A stretch of 64,000 nucleotides of DNA from an uncultured Eubacteriales bacterium (GTDB taxonomy: Bacteria > Bacillota > Clostridia > Oscillospirales > CAG-272), in the NCBI GenBank assembly GCA_934525675.1, contig CAKSZH010000001.1:248001-312000 (forward strand), read 5' to 3'. The translations under genes were made by a program, and so were the position numbers. This document shows positions 57,862 through 64,000 of this stretch, one piece after another; position 1 is the first letter of the stretch; each line of letters opens with the position of its first letter. The notes under the pieces were generated by a model. It worked only from the letters and a program-made list of their open reading frames with translations. It was not told the DNA's origin and searched no databases.

Positions 57862-59322
57862 TCAGAAAAACTCCTTTACTTTTTGATACAGATTTTTGTA
57901 TTTTTCGTATTTCTTTTCATAAGTTGCTTTGTATTGTGTGCTCGGCACAAAGGTGTCCTTGTATCTGACAAATATGTTCCGTGCATCTGCAAGATTTCGG
58001 CACGAGCCGAGCGCGACCGCGGACAGCATGGCGCACCCGCATAGTCCACCCTCGGACGAGCGTAGAGTTCTGACGGGAATGTGCTGGATGTCCGCCTTAA
58101 TCTGAAGCCACAGCCCGGAATTTGCTCCGCCGCCGGTGGCAATCGTTTCAAAGATGTCGATGCCGTATTTCTTTGCCACTTCGGCGTTGAGACGCATTTC
58201 ATAAGCGGTGCTCTCCAGAATGGCTCTGTAAATATCGGTATCCGTGGTTTCCTTTGTCAGATTCAGAATCGCCCCTTTGGCGTCCGTGTCCTGATAGGGT
58301 GTTGCGCAACCTGCAAAATAGGGAAGTACGAGCACATTGGTCGGACCGTTTCCGCTTTCCAGATAAGCAAACTGATTGTCTTTCCCGCCGGAATATCCGT
58401 GCAGAATTCCGTTCCGGAACCAGTTTACGATGACATTGCTTGTGTAGTTGAACATGTAGGTACAGTAGTGCCCGAGGAACGGAACGACGCAGTACCCCAT
58501 GTTCCCGAATTCGATGCCGCCCGGCGGCTCGTCAAATACGGCGGTCATGCACTCTACCGTTCCCATTCCGTCTGCGGACGCTCCGCTGTCGATCACGCCG
58601 GTGCCGATCGTGGCACACACCTGATCGTGCGAACCGAGGACAAGCAGGCAATCGCGCGTCATGTGCAGCTCTTCCGCGACCTCCGGCAGGACTTTCCCAA
58701 CGATGCTGCCCGTCTTTTCCGGTGCAGAGAACAGTTCCGTGGGAATCCCGAGTTCTTCCAGAATGTCGGAAGCAAACGCCTTTTTCCGGATGTCAAAGAC
58801 CCCGGTCCTTGCGGCGAGAGAGTAGTCAATGACCCGCTTTCCCGTGAGAAGATAGCCGATGTAATCGCAGATCAGAAGGCACTTGTCGATTTTTCGGAAT
58901 CTTTCGGGGGCGTGGTTTTTGATGTACAGCAGTTTGCTGACGGAATACATCGGGTTCGGCGTGGTTCCCGTCGTCCGGAAGAGCCGTTCCGACGTGATGG
59001 TTCTGCCGAGGAATTCCGCTTCTTCTTTGCCTCTCGGATCGGTGTAGAACATCGGATATGTCACAATGTTGTCGTCTTTGTCAAGCGTGACGAACGCCTC
59101 TCCGAAAGAGGAGACCGCGATGGAGTCAAAGGGGAACGCGTCGGCGGCGTCCCGGATCAGGTCCTTGACCGAAGAAGCGATCCCGTCAATGTCAACGTAT
59201 GTCTGCCCGTCCTGTTTCATCAGCGGGCACTCTTTGGTACGGTAGAACAGGATCTCTCCCGTTTCATCAAATAACTGGGTCTTGCAACACGTGGTACCGA
59301 CATCGAGAGTTAAGTATTTCAT
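57862..59322 (-). CDS. FGGY family carbohydrate kinase
   Basis: The 486-residue sugar kinase has the N-terminal phosphate loop LTLDVGTTCCKTQLFDETGE and the catalytic region DYIGYLLTGKRVIDYSLAAR. The Asp-containing VLGSHDQVCATIGTGVIDSG and C-terminal ATGGGANSGLWLQIKADI follow. The family includes xylulokinase, fuculokinase and rhamnulokinase; the operon's aldolase favours ketose-1-phosphate formation. AAAGGAG precedes the ATG by five bases. It is the first gene of the sugar operon. No transporter or regulator gene lies in the visible operon. Confidence 0.88.
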   Translation of the reverse strand: MKYLTLDVGTTCCKTQLFDETGEILFYRTKECPLMKQDGQTYVDIDGIASSVKDLIRDAADAFPFDSIAVSSFGEAFVTLDKDDNIVTYPMFYTDPRGKEEAEFLGRTITSERLFRTTGTTPNPMYSVSKLLYIKNHAPERFRKIDKCLLICDYIGYLLTGKRVIDYSLAARTGVFDIRKKAFASDILEELGIPTELFSAPEKTGSIVGKVLPEVAEELHMTRDCLLVLGSHDQVCATIGTGVIDSGASADGMGTVECMTAVFDEPPGGIEFGNMGYCVVPFLGHYCTYMFNYTSNVIVNWFRNGILHGYSGGKDNQFAYLESGNGPTNVLVLPYFAGCATPYQDTDAKGAILNLTKETTDTDIYRAILESTAYEMRLNAEVAKKYGIDIFETIATGGGANSGLWLQIKADIQHIPVRTLRSSEGGLCGCAMLSAVALGSCRNLADARNIFVRYKDTFVPSTQYKATYEKKYEKYKNLYQKVKEFF

Positions 59323-59364
59323 AGAATCTCCTTTCGGGTTGCGGTATACGTTTTCCCCAAGACC

Positions 59365-59394
59365 ATTATATCATAATTCATCCGGAAGTCACAA
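59365..59394 (-). promoter_or_regulatory. Predicted sugar operon promoter
   Basis: Minus strand TTGTGA (59394-59389), 18-base spacer, TATAAT (59370-59365) with an extended TGA. I found no clear CcpA site. Confidence 0.68.
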
Positions 59395-59475
59395 AAAAAA
59401 CAAAAATAGTAGATTTTCAGAATGTTTTTTGTGATAAAAGACAAAAAACGAGGCGTGCCGGAGGGAAAAGTACGC

Positions 59476-59557
59476 ATTTGCAGGTTCAGCCGCGTACACA
59501 AGTTACCGGGGGACGGACGGCGGGACATGTATTTTTCCTACTCGGGAACCTGCAAAT
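59476..59557. repeat. 12-bp inverted repeat with 58-base loop
   Basis: ATTTGCAGGTTC (59476-59487) and its exact complement GAACCTGCAAAT (59546-59557); a further CCG/CGG pairing extends the stem after a small bulge. It lies in the 344-base gap between the sugar operon (-) and mnmA (+), outside both predicted promoters. It could be a structured RNA or a looping operator. Nothing else is identified in 59395-59475. Confidence 0.5.
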
Positions 59558-59601
59558 TTTCAGATCGGTTTTTCTTTTCCTCTTTTCAAATTGCCGAAAT
59601 G

Positions 59602-59610
59602 TGATATAAT
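59602..59610 (+). promoter_or_regulatory. Predicted mnmA promoter (extended -10)
   Basis: TGATATAAT; no good -35 at the right distance. The predicted start is near 59617. Confidence 0.55.
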
Positions 59611-59666
59611 GGTGATATTGAAACAACAAATCGTATGGGCGGGAAAAGCGAAGGAGTACCGAAGAA

Positions 59667-60734
59667 ATGAAAGCGTTGATTGCCATGAGCGGCGGGGTGG
59701 ATTCCAGTGTTGCCGCGTATCTGATGAAGCGGGACGGATACGACTGTATCGGGGTTACCATGCGCCTCTACCACAACGAGGACGCGGGGATCCCGTCTTC
59801 CAAGACCTGCTGCTCGCTTGACGACACCGAGGACGCGCGGAGCGTCTGCTTCCGGCTCGGGATTCCGTATTATGTGTTCGACTTCTCGGACGATTTCCGC
59901 CGTCAGGTCATCGACCGGTTTATCAGCGCTTACGAAAACGGCGCGACGCCCAATCCCTGTATTGATTGCAACCGCTATCTCAAATTTGACCGTCTTTACC
60001 GCCGCGCGGCGGAGCTTGGATGCGACTGCATCGTGACGGGGCACTACGCACGGATCGAATCCCGAAACGGGAGATACTTACTCAAAAAAGCGACCGATCC
60101 CACAAAGGATCAGAGCTACGTTCTGTATTCCCTGACGCAGGAGCAGCTGGCACATACGCGTTTTCCGCTCGGCGGGATGGAAAAGACCGAAGCCAGGCGG
60201 ATCGCGGAGGAGGAAGGCTTTATCAACGCGCACAAGCACGATAGCCAGGACATCTGTTTTGTGCCGGACGGGGATTACGCCCGCGTAATCGAAGAGCATA
60301 CGGGGAAAACCTATCCGGAGGGACAGTTCGTTGACCTGCATGGAAACGTGCTTGGAAAACATAAGGGCATCATTCATTATACCGTCGGGCAGAGAAAGGG
60401 ACTGGGGCTTGCGCTTCCCGAACCCATGTATGTGGTACAGAAACAGCTTGACACCAACCGTGTGATACTCGGGCGCAATGAGGATCTTTTTACGAAAGAG
60501 CTTTCCGCGGGGGACTTCAACTGGATTGCTTATGACGCAGGCGACCTGCCGGAAACGTTCCGCGTCAGGGCGCGCGTCCGGTATCAGCAAAAAGAGCAGT
60601 GGGCAACCGTGATTCCGGTGGGAACGGATTCGATACGACTTGCTTTCGATGAACCGCAACGAGCCATCACCAAAGGACAGGCGGTAGTGCTCTATGACGG
60701 GGATACCGTTGTAGGCGGGGGGACCATTTTATGA
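59667..60734 (+). CDS. mnmA: tRNA 2-thiouridine(34) synthase MnmA
   Basis: The 355-residue enzyme adenylates and thiolates U34 of tRNA(Lys), tRNA(Glu) and tRNA(Gln). The PP-loop MSGGVDSSVAAYLMKRDGY, the first catalytic Cys in GATPNPCIDCNRYLKF and the second in HDSQDICFVPDGDYARVI are intact. GKHKGIIHYTVGQRKGLGLA begins the C-terminal beta-barrels. The stop overlaps the start of the response regulator (ATGA), an unusual coupling of tRNA modification to an envelope-stress system. GCGAAGGAGTACCGAAGAA precedes the ATG. Confidence 0.94.
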   Translation: MKALIAMSGGVDSSVAAYLMKRDGYDCIGVTMRLYHNEDAGIPSSKTCCSLDDTEDARSVCFRLGIPYYVFDFSDDFRRQVIDRFISAYENGATPNPCIDCNRYLKFDRLYRRAAELGCDCIVTGHYARIESRNGRYLLKKATDPTKDQSYVLYSLTQEQLAHTRFPLGGMEKTEARRIAEEEGFINAHKHDSQDICFVPDGDYARVIEEHTGKTYPEGQFVDLHGNVLGKHKGIIHYTVGQRKGLGLALPEPMYVVQKQLDTNRVILGRNEDLFTKELSAGDFNWIAYDAGDLPETFRVRARVRYQQKEQWATVIPVGTDSIRLAFDEPQRAITKGQAVVLYDGDTVVGGGTIL

Positions 60735-61441
60735 ACGCAGGCGAAAACGGCAAAAACCAGAGAAACGGCTTCCGGATTCTTTTAATCGAAGACAATGATG
60801 CCATTGCCGCATCGGTTGCAAGGTATCTCGGAGCCTGGGGTTTTTGTGTCAGAATTCCCGACGCGTTTGACGCAATCATGCCCGTTTTTTCGGAATTCGA
60901 CCCGCATCTGGTCCTTGTCGATATTTCACTTCCGTTTTATAACGGATACCATTGGTGTGCGGAGATCCGAAAACGTTCCCGGGTTCCGGTGGTGTTTCTG
61001 TCTTCTGCTTCGGACAATCTCAATATTGTGATGGCAATGAACATGGGCGCAGACGATTTCATTGCAAAACCGTTTGATCTCGGCGTTCTGCTTGCAAAGG
61101 TGCAGGCAATCCTGCGCCGCACTTATGATTTTGGCGCATCTCCGACCGTGCTTTGTCACCGTGGTGCGCTGCTCAATGTTTCGGATGCAAGTCTGTCTTA
61201 TTCCGACCGGCGGATCGAACTGACCAAAAATGAATACCGGATGCTGCTTACCCTGTTTGAAAATCGCGGGCGGGTGGTCTCGCGTGAGACCTTGATGGAG
61301 AAATTGTGGGAAACCGATTGCTTTGTGGATGAAAACACGCTCACCGTCAACATTGCACGGCTCAGAAGAAAGCTGGAGAGCGCCGGGCTGACCGGATTCA
61401 TTGAAACCAAAAAGGGAATGGGCTACTGTATTCCGGACTGA
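60731..61441 (+). CDS. Response regulator, OmpR/BceR-like
   Basis: The 236-residue regulator has a receiver domain (about 15-130, RILLIEDNDAIAASVARYLG, phospho-acceptor Asp in LVLVDISLPFYNGY, conserved Lys in DDFIAKPFDLG). An OmpR-type winged helix follows (IELTKNEYRMLLTLFENRG, VNIARLRRKLE). The arrangement with the kinase and ABC transporter downstream identifies a Bce-type peptide-antibiotic response system. Its likely target is the TTACA-N4-TGTAA box at 62471-62484. It starts inside the mnmA stop. Confidence 0.9.
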   Translation: MNAGENGKNQRNGFRILLIEDNDAIAASVARYLGAWGFCVRIPDAFDAIMPVFSEFDPHLVLVDISLPFYNGYHWCAEIRKRSRVPVVFLSSASDNLNIVMAMNMGADDFIAKPFDLGVLLAKVQAILRRTYDFGASPTVLCHRGALLNVSDASLSYSDRRIELTKNEYRMLLTLFENRGRVVSRETLMEKLWETDCFVDENTLTVNIARLRRKLESAGLTGFIETKKGMGYCIPD

Positions 61442-61478
61442 TCCCGGTTTGCCGGGAAACCGAAGAAAGGAGAAAAAC

Positions 61479-62468
61479 GTGCGACTGCTCGGAGCTTATC
61501 TTCGTACCCGTCTCCGCGGAATCGGGGTGTTTTTGTCATTTTGCGCGGTATTCGCGATCGTTTTTACATTATATCGGCTTCCTGTACAGGCGGTGCTTTA
61601 CGCCATGGCTGTCTGCCTCTTAATCGGTCTGGTTCTGTTTGCGGTCGATTATTCCGGATTTGTTCGCCGTCATCGCGAGCTTCTTCGCCTGAGGGAGGAG
61701 ATTCTTTTCACTGATGAACACCTTCCGCAACCGCATGGACGGATCGAGGCGGATTATACCGCACTTGTCAGGACGCTTTACGACGCGAAAAAGCGTTCGG
61801 AGGAGGTATCGGAGATCCGTTTCTCCGAACAATCCGAATATTACACAGTCTGGGCGCACCAGATCAAAACACCGATCGCGGCAATGCGGCTTCTGCTCTC
61901 CGAAGAGAATACGCAGAGAAACCGGGAACTTTCCGACCATCTTCAGAATGTTGAGCGATATGTGGAAATGGTGCTTGGGTATGTCCGGCTGGATAGTGAA
62001 TCCTCGGATTTTCTCATCCGCCGGTATGATCTGGATACCATGCTCTGCGGGGTCATCCGTCGGTATGCGTCCGGGTTTATCCGCAAAAAGATCCGCCTCT
62101 GCTACGACCCTGTGCACAAAACGGTGTTAACGGATGAAAAGTGGTTCTCGTTTGTGTTGGATCAGCTCTTTTCCAATGCGTTGAAATACACGAAGACCGG
62201 AAGTGTTACGGTATCCGTCGAGGAGCCGCTCACGCTTGTAATTGCGGATACCGGAATCGGCATTGCCAAAGAAGACCTGCCGCGTGTGTTTGAGAAGGGG
62301 TACACCGGCTCCAACGGGCGGGTTGACCAACGGGCGACGGGGATCGGACTGTATCTGTCGAAGCGGATCTTAACAAGACTCGGACACCGGATCGCAGTTA
62401 CGTCAGAGGTCGGCGTCGGTACCGAGGTGCGGATCGATCTGGACAGCGTTTCCCTGGATTTTGAATGA
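61479..62468 (+). CDS. Intramembrane-sensing histidine kinase, BceS-like
   Basis: The 329-residue kinase has two N-terminal membrane helices (VFLSFCAVFAIVFTLY and VLYAMAVCLLIGLVLFAVDY) separated by only a few residues, so there is no extracellular sensor. A phospho-acceptor His lies in VWAHQIKTPIAAMRLLL. The ATPase domain has DQLFSNALKYTKTGS, IADTGIGIAKEDL and GIGLYLSKRIL. Such kinases read flux through the partner ABC transporter. The start is GTG 61479 with AAAGGAG six bases upstream. Confidence 0.9.
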   Translation: MRLLGAYLRTRLRGIGVFLSFCAVFAIVFTLYRLPVQAVLYAMAVCLLIGLVLFAVDYSGFVRRHRELLRLREEILFTDEHLPQPHGRIEADYTALVRTLYDAKKRSEEVSEIRFSEQSEYYTVWAHQIKTPIAAMRLLLSEENTQRNRELSDHLQNVERYVEMVLGYVRLDSESSDFLIRRYDLDTMLCGVIRRYASGFIRKKIRLCYDPVHKTVLTDEKWFSFVLDQLFSNALKYTKTGSVTVSVEEPLTLVIADTGIGIAKEDLPRVFEKGYTGSNGRVDQRATGIGLYLSKRILTRLGHRIAVTSEVGVGTEVRIDLDSVSLDFE

Positions 62469-62469
62469 C

Positions 62470-62505
62470 CTTACAGGAATGTAAGATTGAACGGAAAAAT
62501 GTAAG
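62470..62505 (+). promoter_or_regulatory. Candidate BceR-type binding site
   Basis: CTTACA-GGAA-TGTAAG (62470-62485) matches the TnACA-N4-TGTAA pattern described for BceR-like regulators. A further half-site TGTAAG occurs at 62500-62505, exactly 20 bp (two helical turns) downstream. Both lie upstream of the transporter promoter. Confidence 0.6.
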
Positions 62506-62537
62506 CCGGAAGTATGGCAGACGTTTTTCCGTTTTGT

Positions 62538-62543
62538 TATAAT
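62538..62543 (+). promoter_or_regulatory. Predicted transporter promoter (-10)
   Basis: TATAAT with no good -35 (TGGCAG at 17-base spacing), consistent with activation from the upstream BceR-type box. Confidence 0.6.
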
Positions 62544-62655
62544 CAGTATGACGGGAAAGAAAACTGCCCGGGATCAAAGCATCTGCCTGCGAGGCGGTGC
62601 GTCTTTCGGGCGTTTCCCGGAATCTGAGGAGCCGCACAAGGCATTGGAGAAGACT

Positions 62656-63438
62656 ATGGCGATTTTGGAAGTGAAAAATGTTAAAAAGGTGTACACGACC
62701 CGCTTCGGCGGGAACCGGGTACAGGCGCTGTCGGGCGTCAGTTTTACGGTGGAAAAGGGCGAGTACGTGGCAATCATGGGGGAATCCGGCTCCGGAAAGA
62801 CCACGCTGCTCAATATCCTCGCGGCACTTGACCGCCCGACGTCCGGGAACGTACTGCTTGACGGGCAGGACCTCGGCGCGGTGAAGGAAACCGATCTTGC
62901 GGCGTTCCGGAGAGAAAAACTCGGCTTTGTATTTCAGGAATTCAACCTGCTGGATACCTTTTCGGTAAGGGACAATATCTTTCTGCCGCTCGTACTTGCG
63001 GGCATGAAATACACGGAAATGGAAAAGCGGTTATTGCCGCTCTCACGCCAGCTCGGAATTGCGGATTTGCTTGAAAAATTTCCATATGAAATTTCAGGCG
63101 GGCAGAAACAACGCGTGGCGGTTGCGCGGGCGTTGATCACAAAACCGCAACTGGTACTTGCGGATGAACCGACCGGTGCGCTGGATTCCCGCTCCACGGA
63201 TGAGTTGCTCCGTTTGTTCGGGAACGTCAACGCAGACGGGCAGACCATTCTGATGGTAACGCATTCGGTACGCGCCGCAAGCCGCGCAGGGCGGGTGCTC
63301 TTCATCAAGGATGGCGAAGTGTTCCATCAGATCTACCGCGGGGGCGATGGAGACGAACGGTTCTATGAACGCATTACGGACACCCTGACTCTGCTTGCGA
63401 CCGGCGCGTCCTTACCGGGAGGTGAGGGACGTGTGTAA
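62656..63438 (+). CDS. ABC transporter ATP-binding protein, BceA-like
   Basis: The 260-residue ATPase has Walker A GESGSGKTTLLNILAAL, Q-loop GFVFQEFNLLDTFSVRDN, signature YEISGGQKQRVAVARAL, Walker B LVLADEPTGALDSRSTDEL and the H-loop in LMVTHSVRAASRAG. It belongs to the MacB/BceA subfamily. ATG 62656 follows TTGGAGAAGACT; the frame upstream crosses the promoter. It overlaps the permease gene by eight bases. It probably acts in release of cell-wall precursors from antimicrobial peptides. Confidence 0.93.
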   Translation: MAILEVKNVKKVYTTRFGGNRVQALSGVSFTVEKGEYVAIMGESGSGKTTLLNILAALDRPTSGNVLLDGQDLGAVKETDLAAFRREKLGFVFQEFNLLDTFSVRDNIFLPLVLAGMKYTEMEKRLLPLSRQLGIADLLEKFPYEISGGQKQRVAVARALITKPQLVLADEPTGALDSRSTDELLRLFGNVNADGQTILMVTHSVRAASRAGRVLFIKDGEVFHQIYRGGDGDERFYERITDTLTLLATGASLPGGEGRV

Positions 63439-64000
63439 CCGTATTTTTCTCTATCCCCGGCTTGCCGCGACCAATATCAAAAACAACCGCCGATTCTATT
63501 TTCCGTATCTGCTTGCGGGCGCCGTCACCGTGATGATGTTTTTCATCATGCTGACGCTCGCAAACGATCCGGTGCTCCCAACTATCCGCGGCGGGATAAC
63601 CGTGGCGCTCGTTCTGCGCTTCGGCTGTATCGTCATTGCCGTATTTGCCGCCATCATTCTGTTTTACACAAACAGCGTTCTGACAAAAGCCCGCAAAAGG
63701 GAATTCGCCATCTACAATATCCTCGGCATGGAGAAACGCCATATCGGCAGGGTTCTTGCGTTTGAAACGCTGGATACCATCCTGCTTGTCTTCGGTTTCG
63801 GCATTCTTTTCGGCGTTGTATTTGCAAAACTTCTGCAATTGCTCCTTCTGCGGATCCTCGGTGGAAATGTTGCTTTCGGGCTTCGCTTTGACCCCTTCGC
63901 ACTTCTCATCACGGCGATCTTCTTTTCTGCCGTTTATTTTGTGATCCTCGCAAATACGCTGCGTATCATACATCTTTCCCGCCCGGTGGAATTGCTCCGC
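63431..64000 (+). CDS. FtsX-like ABC transporter permease, BceB-like (5' part)
   Basis: The frame from GTG 63431 (GGGAGG eight bases upstream) is open to the end of the window, 190 codons. The start reads MCNRIFLYPRLAATNIKNNR RF (split for length), as in BceB/FtsX permeases. Membrane segments are AVTVMMFFIMLTLA, CIVIAVFAAIILFYTNS and a later TAIFFSAVYFVILANTL. The segment KREFAIYNILGMEKRHIGRV is the typical FtsX coupling region. The large extracellular domain of BceB lies beyond the window. Confidence 0.9.
   Translation, partial: MCNRIFLYPRLAATNIKNNRRFYFPYLLAGAVTVMMFFIMLTLANDPVLPTIRGGITVALVLRFGCIVIAVFAAIILFYTNSVLTKARKREFAIYNILGMEKRHIGRVLAFETLDTILLVFGFGILFGVVFAKLLQLLLLRILGGNVAFGLRFDPFALLITAIFFSAVYFVILANTLRIIHLSRPVELLR

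Noticed and set aside
1..64000. Mobile elements, prophage, CRISPR arrays, tRNA or rRNA genes
   Set aside because: I looked on both strands and saw no transposase, integrase, repeat-spacer pattern or tRNA-like cloverleaf.

Overview
The window reads as ordinary chromosome of an anaerobic, probably endospore-forming member of the Bacillota, class Clostridia. The support is an NAD-linked trimeric [FeFe] hydrogenase, spoVAD and spoVAE, an Fe-S XPD/DinG-type helicase, rubrerythrin/rubredoxin/flavodiiron oxygen defence, a threonine T-box and many strong AGGAGG ribosome binding sites. Base composition is fairly GC-rich by eye, which gives long antisense open frames over most genes. I see no insertion sequence, prophage, CRISPR array, tRNA or rRNA. 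Both ends cut genes: an amidohydrolase at the left and a BceB-like permease at the right.

Layout. 1-5.5 kb: the hydCBA hydrogenase operon (minus strand) with a divergent Crp/Fnr-type regulator; an 18-bp perfect palindrome sits between them. 5.5-13.3 kb: murA, a DUF3810 membrane protein with an rluA-type pseudouridine synthase, a CmpB-type membrane protein with an SGNH esterase, a small unknown protein, and tmcAL. 13.4-17.7 kb: yceD-rpmF, a secreted trigger-factor-like lipoprotein, and a DUF5685/J-domain/membrane-protein trio. 17.9-24 kb: an SH3-repeat lipoprotein, a nucleoside phosphorylase, spoVAD-spoVAE, and a MarR-MATE pair. 24-36 kb: clpC, eno, DUF4317, rsmA, two divergent lipoproteins and a DinG-like helicase. 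36-49 kb: asnS, an aminotransferase, a GDT1 exporter, a radical SAM protein, yqhQ, nagB, a TIGR01440 protein, an alpha/beta hydrolase, glyA, a methylglyoxal-synthase-like protein and T-box-thrS. 49-54.7 kb: two membrane proteins, then a redox/oxygen-defence island. 54.7-59.3 kb: a four-gene sugar catabolic operon (kinase, isomerase, class II aldolase, epimerase-like). 59.7-64 kb: mnmA running into a Bce-type two-component system and its ABC transporter.

The most interesting part is regulatory. Two Crp-family regulators each lie beside a redox operon, and each has a palindrome about 41 bp upstream of a predicted transcription start. At 52.74-52.81 kb a single GTGAT-AAA-ATCAC site lies exactly midway between two TATACT -10 boxes facing outward. 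It would let one regulator switch on the flavodiiron/FTR genes and the thioredoxin-regulator-rubrerythrin-rubredoxin genes together. The hydrogenase locus has a related but asymmetric arrangement that predicts activation of hydCBA and autorepression of the regulator. A third symmetric divergent promoter with a palindrome joins DUF4317 and rsmA.

Also worth attention: a rubredoxin whose first metal motif is CxC rather than CxxC; a methylglyoxal-synthase homologue lacking most catalytic residues; a HydA L1 motif reading TSCSPGW; a sugar operon of unassigned substrate; and a TTACA-N4-TGTAA box in front of the Bce-type transporter. All functional statements come from reading sequence and family knowledge; no database search was run.
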